DNA from: Comamonas aquatica NBRC 14918
Lineage (GTDB): Bacteria > Pseudomonadota > Gammaproteobacteria > Burkholderiales > Burkholderiaceae_C
DNA length: 64,000 nt
Assembly: GCF_000739875.1 (NCBI RefSeq)
Contig: NZ_BBJR01000025.1
Span: 62,001 to 126,000, forward strand
Reading direction: 5' to 3'
Shown here in pieces: positions 54,134-63,190 of the stretch. The notes beneath the pieces were generated by a model, which saw only the letters and a list, made by a program, of their open reading frames with translations, was not told where the DNA came from and searched no databases. Position 1 is the stretch's first letter; each line of letters starts with the position of its first letter. A program made the translations under genes and the position numbers.

Positions 54134-55063
54134 ATGGATATTTTTCTGCAACAAATCATCAACGGCCTGACGGCGGGCAGCGTGTATGCGCTGGTCGCGT
54201 TGGGCTACACCATGGTCTACGGCATCATCGGCCTGATCAACTTCGCCCATGGCGACGTGGTCATGGTCGGCGCCATGATCGCCACCAGCGTCGTGCTGGC
54301 ACTGGTCGGCCACTATGGTGACGTCTCTGTGTTCGTGGCCGTGGGCGCTGCCCTGGTGGTGTCCATTCCCGTGTGCATGGCCCTGGGCTGGACGGCCGAG
54401 CGCATCGCCTACCGCCCACTGCGCCGCGCACCCCGCCTGGCAGCACTGATCACGGCGATCGGCGTGTCCATCATCATCCAGAACGTGGCCATGATGTTCT
54501 GGGGCCGCAACTATCTGAACTTCCCACACATCATCGAGCCCAGCGTGCTGCAGCTCGGCGATGCGCGACTGAGCATGCTGCAGATCGCCATCATGCTGGG
54601 CTCGGCCCTGATCATGGTGGCCTTGCTGCTGCTGGTGCACAAGACCCGCCTGGGCATGGCCATGCGCGCCACGGCACAGAACCGTGAAGTCGCAGGCCTG
54701 ATGGGCGTGAACATCAACACCGTCATCTCGGCCGCCTTCCTGATCGGCTCGGCCCTGGCCGCCGTCGCCGGCGTGATGATCACCAGCTATTACGGCGTGG
54801 CACAGTACACCATGGGCTTCATGCTGGGCCTCAAGGCCTTCACGGCCGCGGTGCTGGGCGGCATTGGCAACCTGGGCGGCGCCATGCTGGGCGGCCTGCT
54901 GCTGGGCCTGATCGAGGCCCTGGGCTCCGGCTATGTCGGCAGCCTGACCAATGGCGTCTTCGGCAGTCACTACCAGGACGTCTTCAGCTTCATCGTGCTG
55001 GTCGTGGTGCTGATCTTCCGTCCCTCGGGCCTGCTGGGCGAACGTTCGGGAGACCGCGCATGA
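54134..55063 (+). CDS. livH: Liv ABC transporter permease (LivH)
   Basis: A 309-residue permease of the LivH family. It opens MDIFLQQIINGLTAGSVYAL, with the conserved GYTMVYGIIGLINFAHGDV at about residues 30-48. The cytoplasmic coupling motif MRATAQNREVAGLMGVNINT lies near residue 178. It has about eight hydrophobic segments. Its stop overlaps the livM start as ATGA. This set (binding protein, livH, livM, livG, livF) is complete and closer to classical LivKHMGF than the minus-strand operon at 14.9-20 kb. Confidence 0.96.
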   Translation: MDIFLQQIINGLTAGSVYALVALGYTMVYGIIGLINFAHGDVVMVGAMIATSVVLALVGHYGDVSVFVAVGAALVVSIPVCMALGWTAERIAYRPLRRAPRLAALITAIGVSIIIQNVAMMFWGRNYLNFPHIIEPSVLQLGDARLSMLQIAIMLGSALIMVALLLLVHKTRLGMAMRATAQNREVAGLMGVNINTVISAAFLIGSALAAVAGVMITSYYGVAQYTMGFMLGLKAFTAAVLGGIGNLGGAMLGGLLLGLIEALGSGYVGSLTNGVFGSHYQDVFSFIVLVVVLIFRPSGLLGERSGDRA

Positions 55064-56151
55064 ACCACACACTTGCTTCCAAAGACCGCACGCCGGTCAA
55101 AGTCTGGTTGGGGGCCTTCGCCATCGGTGCCGTGCTGCTGATCCTGCCCTTCTTGCTGGGCGCGACCGCCGGCCAGGGCTGGATCCGCATCCTGAACTTT
55201 GCCCTGCTGTATGTGATGCTGGCCCTGGGCCTGAACATCGTGGTGGGTTTTGCCGGCCTGCTCGACCTGGGCTACATCGCCTTCTACGCCGTGGGTGCCT
55301 ATGCCTGGGCCCTGCTGGCCTCCCCCCACTTCGATTTGCACCTGCCCTTCTGGGTGGTCCTGCCGATCGGTGTGGCGCTGGCTGCGATGGCGGGCATCGC
55401 GCTGGGCTTTCCCGTGCTCAAGCTGCGCGGGGATTACCTGGCCATCGTGACGCTGGGGTTCGGTGAAAACATCCGCATCTTCATGAACAACCTGGATGCG
55501 CCGGTCAACATCACCAACGGCCCGCAAGGCATCAACCGCATCGACACCATCAAGGTGGGTGAATGGGCACTGGGCCGCCCGGAGACCATCCTCGGGTTCC
55601 GCATCACCGGCCCCGAGAAGTACTACTACCTGCTGATGGCGCTGGTGATTCTGATCATCTTCGTGTGCATACGCCTGCAGAACTCGCGCGTTGGCCGCGC
55701 CTGGGAAGCCGTGCGCGAAGACGAAATCGCCGCCAAGGCGATGGGCATCAACACCCGCAACATCAAGCTCATGGCGTTTGGCATGGGTGCCAGCTTTGGT
55801 GGTGTGGCCGGCTGCCTGTTTGCCTCGATGCAGGGCTTTGTCAGTCCCGAGAGCTTCGGCCTGAGCGAATCCATCGCCATCCTGTGCATGGTGGTGCTGG
55901 GCGGAATGGGCCATGTGCCTGGCGTGGTCGCCGGCACCCTGCTGCTGTCGATCTTTCCCGAAATCCTGCGCAATGTGGTGGTGCCGATTCAGCAAACCCT
56001 GTTTGGCGATGTGCTCGTGGATCCCGATGCCATCCGCATGCTGCTGTTCGGTATCGCGCTGGTGGCCGTGATGATTTTCCGCCCCGAAGGTCTGTGGCCC
56101 TCGCAGGTGCGCAAACGTGAACTCAACCGTGGCAAGGAGCAGAAAGCATGA
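55060..56151 (+). CDS. livM: Liv ABC transporter permease (LivM)
   Basis: A 363-residue permease of the LivM family, the partner of LivH. Markers are LALGLNIVVGFAGLLDLGYI near residue 47, VLKLRGDYLAIVTLGFGENI near residue 118, and the coupling region VREDEIAAKAMGINTRNIKL near residue 222. It has about nine hydrophobic segments and a normal length. Both ends overlap neighbours by four bases (ATGA), so livH, livM and livG are tightly coupled. Confidence 0.96.
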   Translation: MNHTLASKDRTPVKVWLGAFAIGAVLLILPFLLGATAGQGWIRILNFALLYVMLALGLNIVVGFAGLLDLGYIAFYAVGAYAWALLASPHFDLHLPFWVVLPIGVALAAMAGIALGFPVLKLRGDYLAIVTLGFGENIRIFMNNLDAPVNITNGPQGINRIDTIKVGEWALGRPETILGFRITGPEKYYYLLMALVILIIFVCIRLQNSRVGRAWEAVREDEIAAKAMGINTRNIKLMAFGMGASFGGVAGCLFASMQGFVSPESFGLSESIAILCMVVLGGMGHVPGVVAGTLLLSIFPEILRNVVVPIQQTLFGDVLVDPDAIRMLLFGIALVAVMIFRPEGLWPSQVRKRELNRGKEQKA

Positions 56152-57005
56152 GTGCAGTGCCACCCACTTCCAGCACAACCCCGCGAGAGCCCTTGCTCGT
56201 CGCCAAGGGGCTGAGCAAACGCTTTGGCGGCCTGCAGGCCCTCAAGGACGTGAGCTTCGAGATCCGCAAGGGTGAAATCTTCGGCCTGATCGGCCCGAAC
56301 GGTGCCGGCAAGACCACGCTGTTCAACGTGATGACGGCGCTCTACATCCCGGAGTCGGGCAGTTGCCTGTTCAACGGCGTCGAGCTCACCCGCCTCAAGC
56401 CTTACCAGATTGCCGCGCAAGGCATGGCTCGGACCTTCCAGAACATCCGTCTGTTCGCCTCGCTCACGGCGCTGGAGAACGTGATGATCGGCCAGCACCT
56501 GCGCACCAAGGCCGGCCTGTGGGGCGCGGTCACGCGCAACCAGGCCACCCGCGCCGAAGAGGCACGCACGGAAGCGCGCGCCCTGGAGCTGCTGAACTAC
56601 GTGGGAATTGGCCATGTGGCCAACGAAGTGGCGTCTTCGCTGTCGTACGGCGACCAACGCCGCCTGGAAATTGCCCGCGCACTGGCCACCGGCCCCTCGC
56701 TGCTGGCACTGGACGAGCCTGCCGCCGGCATGAACCCGTCAGAAACCGTGGTGCTGCGCGCGCTGATCGAAAAGATCCGTGATGACGGCATCACCGTGCT
56801 GCTGATCGAGCACGACATGAAGCTGGTCATGAACATGTGCGACCGCGTGCTGGTGCTGGAATACGGCCAGGTCCTGTCCTATGGACAGCCCCACGACGTG
56901 CAGCACGATCCGCGCGTAATCGAAGCCTACCTGGGCAAGGGCGCCGCACAGGATCTGCTGCTGCATCCCCCAGCCACCCCACAGAACCCGTCCACCCATG
57001 ACTGA
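56148..57005 (+). CDS. livG: Liv ABC transporter ATP-binding protein (LivG)
   Basis: A 285-residue ATPase. The canonical Walker A GPNGAGKTTLFNVMT is near residue 50, with GMARTFQNIRLFASLTALEN near residue 98. The signature SLSYGDQRRLEIARALA lies near residue 165, Walker B is LLALDEPAAGMNP, and the H-loop is LLIEHDMKLVMN. An N-terminal tail of about 25 residues precedes the domain. It overlaps livM by four and livF by eight bases. Confidence 0.96.
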   Translation: MSAVPPTSSTTPREPLLVAKGLSKRFGGLQALKDVSFEIRKGEIFGLIGPNGAGKTTLFNVMTALYIPESGSCLFNGVELTRLKPYQIAAQGMARTFQNIRLFASLTALENVMIGQHLRTKAGLWGAVTRNQATRAEEARTEARALELLNYVGIGHVANEVASSLSYGDQRRLEIARALATGPSLLALDEPAAGMNPSETVVLRALIEKIRDDGITVLLIEHDMKLVMNMCDRVLVLEYGQVLSYGQPHDVQHDPRVIEAYLGKGAAQDLLLHPPATPQNPSTHD

Positions 57006-57729
57006 AGCCACATCCTCGACCCCTTTGCTGGATGTGCGCGGCATTGATGTTGCCTACGGCGGCATCCGCGCCGTGCGCCAGCTGAATCTGCATGTCCACC
57101 CTGGCGAGCTGGTGGCCCTGATCGGCGCCAACGGCGCCGGCAAAAGCACCACGCTGCGCGCCATCTGCGGGCTGGTCCCGCTGGCGGCTGGCAGCATCCA
57201 TTACCAGGGCCAAAGCCTGGCGGGCCAGCCCGTGCAAAGCATGGTGCGCCAAGGCCTGGTCATGGTGCCCGAAGGGCGCGGCATCTTCCCGCAGCTGACG
57301 ATCGAAGAAAACCTGTACATGGGGGCCTACACCCGCACGGACAAGGACGGTGTGGCCCAGGACCTGGAAGGCGTCTTCACACGCTTTCCGCGCCTGGCCG
57401 AACGCCGCAAGCAAACTGCGGGCACCCTCTCGGGCGGCGAGCAGCAGATGCTGGCGATGGGCCGGGCCATCCTGTCCCAACCCAAGCTGCTGTTGCTGGA
57501 CGAGCCGACCATGGGCCTGGCACCGATCATGGTAGACAAGATCTTCGAGGTGATTGCCGACATTTCGCAACGCGGCGTGACCATCTTGCTGATTGAGCAG
57601 AACGCCCGCCTGGCGCTGGAAGTGAGCCAGCGCGGCTATGTGCTGGAGTCGGGGGAACTCACCCTGCAGGGCCCGGCGCACGATCTGCTGCACGACCCCA
57701 AGGTGCGCGCCGCCTACCTGGGCGAATAA
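56998..57729 (+). CDS. livF: Liv ABC transporter ATP-binding protein (LivF)
   Basis: A 243-residue ATPase of the LivF type. Walker A is the normal GANGAGKSTTLRAICG, near residue 42, in contrast to the arginine-bearing LivF at 14926. The signature TLSGGEQQMLAMGRAIL is near residue 143, Walker B is LLLLDEPTMGLAP, and the LivF-type IEQNARLAL follows. It is the last gene of the operon and is followed by a terminator after 21 bases. Confidence 0.96.
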   Translation: MTEATSSTPLLDVRGIDVAYGGIRAVRQLNLHVHPGELVALIGANGAGKSTTLRAICGLVPLAAGSIHYQGQSLAGQPVQSMVRQGLVMVPEGRGIFPQLTIEENLYMGAYTRTDKDGVAQDLEGVFTRFPRLAERRKQTAGTLSGGEQQMLAMGRAILSQPKLLLLDEPTMGLAPIMVDKIFEVIADISQRGVTILLIEQNARLALEVSQRGYVLESGELTLQGPAHDLLHDPKVRAAYLGE

Positions 57730-57749
57730 ACGCCCTCCACGGCACGACC

Positions 57750-57777
57750 ACAGGCTTCCCGACGGAAGCCTGTTTTT
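57750..57777 (+). terminator. intrinsic terminator after Liv operon
   Basis: CAGGCTTCC and GGAAGCCTG pair around CGAC, followed by five T, 21 bases after the livF stop. Confidence 0.92.
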
Positions 57778-57836
57778 CATTCACGATCTTGTTGGTGGGG
57801 TCTTGGTCCGTCGCTCCAACCGCCACTGCCCCAGAT

Positions 57837-58319
57837 TCAAAGCCTGGGCGCTTGCGGCGCGGGCGCAGTTGCCGTGTGGCGCAACTGCTGTTCCAGTTGG
57901 CCCACGTAGGCCGCCGTGCTGTTGTCGCTTTCCTGCGCACGGGCCTGCAAGTGGGCCTCCAGCGTGTCCATGCGGTCCATCAAGCGCCGCTCTTCCTCCT
58001 GGTGCAGGCTCTCTATCGCCGCCCGCAGCTCGGTGAACCGTGAGGCTTCCGCCTTGTCGGCCAGCTCACGCTGGGCGTGCATTTCCTTGGCGTGCGCGCG
58101 TGCTTCCAACAGCCATGCCCCCTGCATTGCGATCACATAGGCAATGAAGACGATGGTCATCAGGGCTGTTAATCCCATCAGGATCAAGCCCAGCGGGAGG
58201 TCCACCGTGGTGAAGCCCAGGGATGTGGGCACCGTTTGTGCCAGGTACGGAAAGTTGAAGAAGCCCAGAAAGCCGATGATCAGAATGATCAAGGTCAGCA
58301 GTGCAATGCGAGATTTCAT
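57837..58319 (-). CDS. small membrane protein with cytoplasmic coiled coil (LapA-like)
   Basis: A 160-residue protein. Two hydrophobic segments lie at about residues 5-27 (IALLTLIILIIGFLGFFNFP) and 41-65 (PLGLILMGLTALMTIVFIAY). A charged, helical, coiled-coil-like tail follows, rich in Glu, Arg and Gln. This layout resembles LapA/DUF1049-type proteins, which help assemble lipopolysaccharide, but the match is loose and the function is unknown. It lies alone on the minus strand between the Liv operon terminator and acs. Confidence 0.65.
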   Translation of the reverse strand: MKSRIALLTLIILIIGFLGFFNFPYLAQTVPTSLGFTTVDLPLGLILMGLTALMTIVFIAYVIAMQGAWLLEARAHAKEMHAQRELADKAEASRFTELRAAIESLHQEEERRLMDRMDTLEAHLQARAQESDNSTAAYVGQLEQQLRHTATAPAPQAPRL

Positions 58320-58426
58320 GAGTGTTACCTTTGCGCTGTTTTACCTGTGTTTGTACCGCAACTGGCCGCACCCATTCGCCAGCGTGCGGCACATTCAGGC
58401 TCAGCCCTGCTCCTACACGCCGGCAT

Positions 58427-58450
58427 AAAAAAAGCCACCCGAAGGTGGCT
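58427..58450 (-). terminator. intrinsic terminator after acs
   Basis: On the minus strand AGCCACC/GGTGGCT pair around TTCG, followed by seven T. It lies 43 bases after the acs stop codon. Confidence 0.9.
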
Positions 58451-58492
58451 GGCAGGCGCGCAGCGCCCACCGGGCAACAAGCCCACTCCATC

Positions 58493-60487
58493 TCAGTTGG
58501 TCTTGGCCAACTGCTCCAGGATGGCGGGATTTTCCAGCGTGCTGGTGTCCTGGGTGATCGACTCGCCCTTGGCGATCGAGCGCAACAGTCGGCGCATGAT
58601 CTTGCCGCTGCGGGTCTTGGGCAGGTTCTCGCCAAAGCGGATGTCCTTGGGCTTGGCGATAGGACCGATTTCCTTGGCCACCCAGTTGCGCAGCTCGTTG
58701 GCCAGGGCCTTGGCTTCTTCGCCGGTGGGCACGGGGCGCTTGAGCACCACGAAGGCGCAGATGGCTTCCCCGGTCAAATCATCGGGACGCCCCACCACTG
58801 CGGCTTCGGCCACCAGATCGGTCTTGGCCACCAGAGCAGATTCGATCTCCATGGTCCCCATGCGGTGGCCAGAGACGTTCAACACGTCGTCGATACGGCC
58901 GGTGATGCGGAAGTAGCCTCGGTCTTCGCTGCGTACCGCGCCATCGCCGGCCAGGTAATAGCCCTTGAGTTCTTCAGGGAAGTAGCTCTTCTTGAAGCGC
59001 TCGGGGTCGCCCCAGATGTTGCGGATCATTGACGGCCAAGGCTTCTTCACCACCAGGATACCGCCGGCACCGTTGGGCATGTCGTTGCCAGATTCATCAA
59101 CGATGGCAGCGGTGATGCCGGGCAGCGGCAGCGTGCACGAGCCAGGCACCAGCGGCGTGGCACCGGGCAGTGGCGTGATCATGTGTCCGCCGTTTTCGGT
59201 CTGCCAGAAAGTGTCCACGATCGGGCAGCGCTCGCCGCCGATGTTCTTGTAGTACCACATCCAGGCTTCGGGGTTGATGGGCTCGCCCACGCTACCCAGG
59301 ATGCGCAGCGACGACAGGTTCCAGTTCTTGGGGTGCACCTTCTCGTCGGACTCGGCGGCCTTGATCAGCGAACGGATGGCCGTAGGCGCGGTGTAGAACA
59401 CCGTGCAGCCGTGGCGCTCGATCATCTGCCAGAAGCGGCCGGCGTTCGGGAAGGTGGGCACGCCTTCGAACACGATCTGCGTGGCACCTGCCGCCAGCGG
59501 TCCATAGGCCACATAGGTATGTCCAGTGATCCAGCCGATGTCGGCCGTGCACCAGAACACATCGCTGTCCTTCATGTCGAAGGTCCAGTTCACCGTCTGG
59601 CGTGCCCACAACATGTAGCCACCCGTGGAGTGCTGCACGCCCTTGGGCTTGCCGGTGGAGCCGCTGGTGTAGAGGATGAACAGCGGGTGCTCGGCCCCCA
59701 CGGCCACAGGGGGACACTCGGTGCTTTGGCCATTCAGCAAGGCCGCGAAGGTGATGTCACGGCCCGCCACCATCTTGCAGGCCGTCGCCGTGCGCTCATA
59801 CACCAGCACATGCTTGACGGCTTCGCAGCCGCCCATGGCCAGGGCTTCGTCCACAATCGCCTTGAGCGGCAGCTCCTTGCCACCACGCATCTGGGAGTTG
59901 GAGGTGATCACGGCCGACGCACCGACGTCCACAATCCGTTCCTGGACGGCCTTGGCCGAGAAGCCGCCGAACACCACGCTGTGCGTCGCACCGATGCGGG
60001 CACAGGCCTGCATGGCCACCACGCCCTCAATCGTCATGGGCATGTAGATCAGGACGCGGTCGCCCTTCTGGATGCCCAGGGACTTCAGTCCATTGGCGAA
60101 TTGCGCCACGCGCTGCAGCAGTTCGCGGTAGGTGACCTTGGTGACCTGGCCGTCATCCGCCTCGAAAATGATGGCGGTCTTGTGCTCGACCGCAGTGCCC
60201 ATGTGCTTGTCCAGGCAGTTCGCGCTGGCATTCAGTTCGCCATCGGCAAACCAGCGATAGAACGGTGGGTTGCTTTCGTCGAGCACCTGGGTGAAAGGCT
60301 TGCTCCACACCACGTTCTCGCGCGCCAGGCGGGCCCAGTAGCCCTCGTAATCCTTCTGAGCCTCGGCGCACAAGGCCTCATAGGCCGGCATGCCGGAGAT
60401 ACGGGCATTCTTTTGGACCGCCTCCGAAGGAGGAAACACGCGGTTTTCCACCAATACGGACTCGATCGCAGAGCTGGGTGCATTCAT
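58493..60487 (-). CDS. acs: acetyl-CoA synthetase
   Basis: A 664-residue AMP-forming acetate ligase. ATP, acetate and CoA give acetyl-CoA. The P-loop [14 protein letters not shown] is near residue 270, the acetate-pocket [16 protein letters not shown] near residue 420, and the hinge [20 protein letters not shown] near residue 540. The catalytic lysine, controlled by acetylation in other bacteria, is in [14 protein letters not shown] near residue 630. GGAG lies eight bases before the ATG. Length is typical. It is divergent from the yqhA-like gene. Confidence 0.96.
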   Translation of the reverse strand: MNAPSSAIESVLVENRVFPPSEAVQKNARISGMPAYEALCAEAQKDYEGYWARLARENVVWSKPFTQVLDESNPPFYRWFADGELNASANCLDKHMGTAVEHKTAIIFEADDGQVTKVTYRELLQRVAQFANGLKSLGIQKGDRVLIYMPMTIEGVVAMQACARIGATHSVVFGGFSAKAVQERIVDVGASAVITSNSQMRGGKELPLKAIVDEALAMGGCEAVKHVLVYERTATACKMVAGRDITFAALLNGQSTECPPVAVGAEHPLFILYTSGSTGKPKGVQHSTGGYMLWARQTVNWTFDMKDSDVFWCTADIGWITGHTYVAYGPLAAGATQIVFEGVPTFPNAGRFWQMIERHGCTVFYTAPTAIRSLIKAAESDEKVHPKNWNLSSLRILGSVGEPINPEAWMWYYKNIGGERCPIVDTFWQTENGGHMITPLPGATPLVPGSCTLPLPGITAAIVDESGNDMPNGAGGILVVKKPWPSMIRNIWGDPERFKKSYFPEELKGYYLAGDGAVRSEDRGYFRITGRIDDVLNVSGHRMGTMEIESALVAKTDLVAEAAVVGRPDDLTGEAICAFVVLKRPVPTGEEAKALANELRNWVAKEIGPIAKPKDIRFGENLPKTRSGKIMRRLLRSIAKGESITQDTSTLENPAILEQLAKTN

Positions 60488-60684
60488 GGTTTTGTCTCCT
60501 TGCTATCTGGTGATTGTTGGGGCAAATGTCGGTTTCAGCACTTACATACCACTGACGTCCCCCAGTCGATTAGTCAAGCAAAAATAATGGCTTAGCTAGG
60601 GTTTCCCCTTGGAGGCAGCGCATACAATGCCTGCCCGGCGCCTTGGCGCCTTTTTTGCGTCTTTTCCTTCAACCACCCACCATC

Positions 60685-61311
60685 ATGGCCTCCTTAGACC
60701 CTCATTCTGAGTCGCCTGTCTCCACCTCACCCAACTCGCCCATGCGCCCCCTGCCCAGTCTGATTTTTGCCAGCCGCTGGCTGCAATTGCCCCTGTACCT
60801 TGGACTGATCGCAGCCCAAGGCGTGTATGTCTGGCACTTCCTGGTGGAGTTGTGGCACCTGATTGAGGCCGCCTTTGGCAGCCAGACGGCGCTGCAGGCC
60901 CTGATCCACAACATCGGCTACAAGCCCGAGGCCCCCATGACGGGCCTGAACGAAACCATCATCATGCTGGTGGTCCTGGCCCTGATTGATGTGGTCATGA
61001 TCTCCAACCTGCTGATCATGGTGATCGTCGGCGGCTACGAAACCTTTGTGAGCCGGCTGGGCCTGGACAGCCACCCGGACCAGCCGGAATGGCTGGACCA
61101 CGTGAATGCCTCCGTGCTGAAGGTCAAACTGGCCCTGTCCATCATCGGTATCAGCTCCATCCACCTGCTCAAGACCTTCATCAACGCCGGCAACTACGAT
61201 GTCAAGGTGCTGATGTGGCAGACCATCATCCATGCGGTGTTCCTGCTCAGCGCTTTGGCGATTGCCTACACCGACAAGCTGATCCACAGCAACCACCACC
61301 CCAGCCACTGA
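60685..61311 (+). CDS. YqhA/UPF0114-family membrane protein
   Basis: A 208-residue integral membrane protein of the TIGR00645/UPF0114 group, whose function is unknown. Four hydrophobic segments are seen. The family pattern [20 protein letters not shown] lies near residue 27, and [20 protein letters not shown] near residue 103 is followed by [26 protein letters not shown] lies near residue 150. The ATG at 60685 is in the position expected for the family. A histidine-rich end (HSNHHPSH) is notable. It is followed by an intrinsic terminator. Confidence 0.88.
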   Translation: MASLDPHSESPVSTSPNSPMRPLPSLIFASRWLQLPLYLGLIAAQGVYVWHFLVELWHLIEAAFGSQTALQALIHNIGYKPEAPMTGLNETIIMLVVLALIDVVMISNLLIMVIVGGYETFVSRLGLDSHPDQPEWLDHVNASVLKVKLALSIIGISSIHLLKTFINAGNYDVKVLMWQTIIHAVFLLSALAIAYTDKLIHSNHHPSH

Positions 61312-61334
61312 GGCATTTCCGCCTCGATCCCGCC

Positions 61335-61363
61335 AAGCCCGGAGCCTCCACTCCGGGCTTTTT
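61335..61363 (+). terminator. intrinsic terminator after yqhA-like gene
   Basis: AAGCCCGGAG and CTCCGGGCTT form a 10-bp stem with a six-base loop, followed by T residues, 24 bases after the stop. Confidence 0.9.
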
Positions 61364-61455
61364 GCTTTTATCGGCTTTTGACACCGGCTCGCAGCCGCTT
61401 GCCACCAATTGCCAGCGGATATCGCCAAGGCTTTCGCCAAGGCATGTGGAAACTC

Positions 61456-61484
61456 TTGACATCCATATGCCGAATAGTTAGAAT
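61456..61484 (+). promoter_or_regulatory. near-consensus sigma70 promoter for proVW
   Basis: TTGACA (61456-61461) and TAGAAT (61479-61484) are separated by exactly 17 bases. This is the best sigma70-type promoter I saw in the window. It places the transcript start near 61491, about 365 bases before proV. Confidence 0.8.
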
Positions 61485-61490
61485 AAGCAG

Positions 61491-61855
61491 CTTATTAACA
61501 ACCTGCCATGCAGGTAATCCGAATCTTGATGGCTCGGATTAACCCGGCAGTTGCCTGTTTCCGCAACGGTGCAACTGCCACAGCGCCGAACTTTCGGCCC
61601 TGATGCACGGACATGTTTGGATCATGTGGCGCGCCTGTCGGTGCGCGGCCTCTGCCCTCTCTTGCGGCCCTTGCGCACCTTTCAGCGTGCCATTCGGGCC
61701 CAGTCTAAAACCCTTCATGACGGCCAGGTTGCTGCAACCCGGCCCGTGCATCGGTCGGCATGACTTTCGGCTTCGCGTGTAGGCCGTCCAAGCCTCGCTT
61801 GTGACGCGGCTGCACTGTGTGTAACCCCCAAGAACAAATCAAGGGAGGACAACCA
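61491..61855 (+). promoter_or_regulatory. long structured 5' leader of proV, candidate RNA regulator
   Basis: The first 90 bases can form competing helices. ACCTG/CAGGT (61501-61515) excludes the larger stem in which CTGCC (61503-61507) pairs with GGCAG (61546-61550), and that stem also contains the 8-bp TAATCCGA/TCGGATTA hairpin (61515-61541). GGCAG can instead join the perfect 9-bp stem GGCAGTTGC/GCAACTGCC (61546-61554 with 61571-61579). Further hairpins are ACATG/CATGT near 61611 and GGCC.GGTT/AACC.GGCC at 61722-61744. No convincing small open frame with a ribosome site is seen. It resembles no riboswitch class I recognise. Confidence 0.55.
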
Positions 61856-63190
61856 GTGGCCAAACAAATTCGCATCGAAAACGTCTTCAAGGTCTTTGGC
61901 GATCAGCCAAAACAGGCCTTGGACCTGGTGCGCCAAGGGCTTTCCAAGCAACAAATCCTCGAACGTACCGGTCAATCGATCGGCGTGTTCGACGCCGACT
62001 TCACCATCGAAGCCGGGGAGATCTTCGTCGTCATGGGCCTGTCCGGCTCCGGCAAGTCGACCCTGGTGCGCATGCTCAACCGTTTGATTGAGCCCACCAG
62101 CGGCCGCATCGTGGTGGACGGACAGGACATCAATGGGCTGAACGACAAGGACCTGCGCGCGCTGCGCCGCAAGGACATCTCTATGGTGTTCCAGTCCTTC
62201 GCCCTGATGCCGCACATGAGCGTGCTGGACAACACGGCCTTCGGCCTGGAGATGGCCGGCGTCGACAAGGGCACGCGCCAGAAGGCCGCCCAGGAAGCCC
62301 TGGAGCAGGTCGGCCTGGGCGCCTGGGGCACCAGCTACCCGGACGAGCTGTCCGGCGGCATGCAACAGCGCGTGGGCCTGGCCCGCGCCCTGGCCTCCGA
62401 CCCCAGCATCCTGCTGATGGACGAGGCGTTCTCCGCCCTGGACCCCATCATCCGCACCGAGATGCAGTCCGAGCTGCTGCGCCTGCAGGAATCCAAGCGC
62501 CGCACCATCGTCTTCATCTCGCACGATCTGGACGAGGCGATGCGCATCGGTGACCGCATTGCCATCATGAAGGACGGCCAAGTCATCCAGGTCGGCACGC
62601 CCGACGAGATCCTGCGCAGCCCGGCCAACGACTACGTGCGCAGCTTCATCAAGGGCGTGGATGCCGCCGCCGTGTTCAAGGCGTCGGACATTGCGCGCCA
62701 AGCGTTGACCATCGTGTCCGAACACAACGATCGCGGGTGCCGCGCGGCGTTGCGCCTGATTGAGGACTCGGACCGCGACCACGCCTACGTGCTCAACGCG
62801 CGCCGGCGCCTGCTGGGGGTGGTCTCCGCCCAGTCGCTGCGCGACGCCCTGCATGGCCGCGAGGGCATGCTGGGCCTGCAGCACGCCTTCATCGACAACG
62901 TGGTGCCGATCGATGCCGCCACGCCGGTGGCGGACCTGTTCGGCCCCATGGCCTCCGCGCCCTGCCCGCTGCCGGTGCTGGGCGAGGACCGCAAATTCCT
63001 GGGCGTCATCAGCCGCACCACCATGATGCGCTTCCTGGACCGCGACACCCCGCCGGTGCCACCGCCACAACCGGTGCAGCCGCCCGTCACGCTCAACCCC
63101 ATGTTCCCCACGGGAGAGGCGGACACCCCCGCGATGCTGCACGAGCATTCGGACGCGCCCGCCACCGACAAGGAGAACAAGCATGAGTGA
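61856..63190 (+). CDS. proV: glycine betaine/proline ABC transporter ATP-binding protein
   Basis: A 444-residue ATPase of the ProV/OpuA family, energising osmoprotectant uptake. Walker A MGLSGSGKSTLVRMLNRL is near residue 58, the signature DELSGGMQQRVGLARALA near residue 165, Walker B ILLMDEAFSALDPIIR, and H-loop FISHDLDEAMR. A pair of CBS domains, which sense ionic strength in homologues, follows at about residues 280-400 (HAYVLNARRRLLGVVS and GEDRKFLGVISRTTMMRF). A proline-rich tail ends the protein. The GTG start is fixed by GGAGG at 61845. It overlaps proW by eight bases. Confidence 0.95.
   Translation: MAKQIRIENVFKVFGDQPKQALDLVRQGLSKQQILERTGQSIGVFDADFTIEAGEIFVVMGLSGSGKSTLVRMLNRLIEPTSGRIVVDGQDINGLNDKDLRALRRKDISMVFQSFALMPHMSVLDNTAFGLEMAGVDKGTRQKAAQEALEQVGLGAWGTSYPDELSGGMQQRVGLARALASDPSILLMDEAFSALDPIIRTEMQSELLRLQESKRRTIVFISHDLDEAMRIGDRIAIMKDGQVIQVGTPDEILRSPANDYVRSFIKGVDAAAVFKASDIARQALTIVSEHNDRGCRAALRLIEDSDRDHAYVLNARRRLLGVVSAQSLRDALHGREGMLGLQHAFIDNVVPIDAATPVADLFGPMASAPCPLPVLGEDRKFLGVISRTTMMRFLDRDTPPVPPPQPVQPPVTLNPMFPTGEADTPAMLHEHSDAPATDKENKHE

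Noticed and set aside
61551-61763. A 70-codon frame inside the proV leader
   Set aside because: It starts at TTG without a ribosome site and its codon use is not gene-like, so a leader peptide is not supported.
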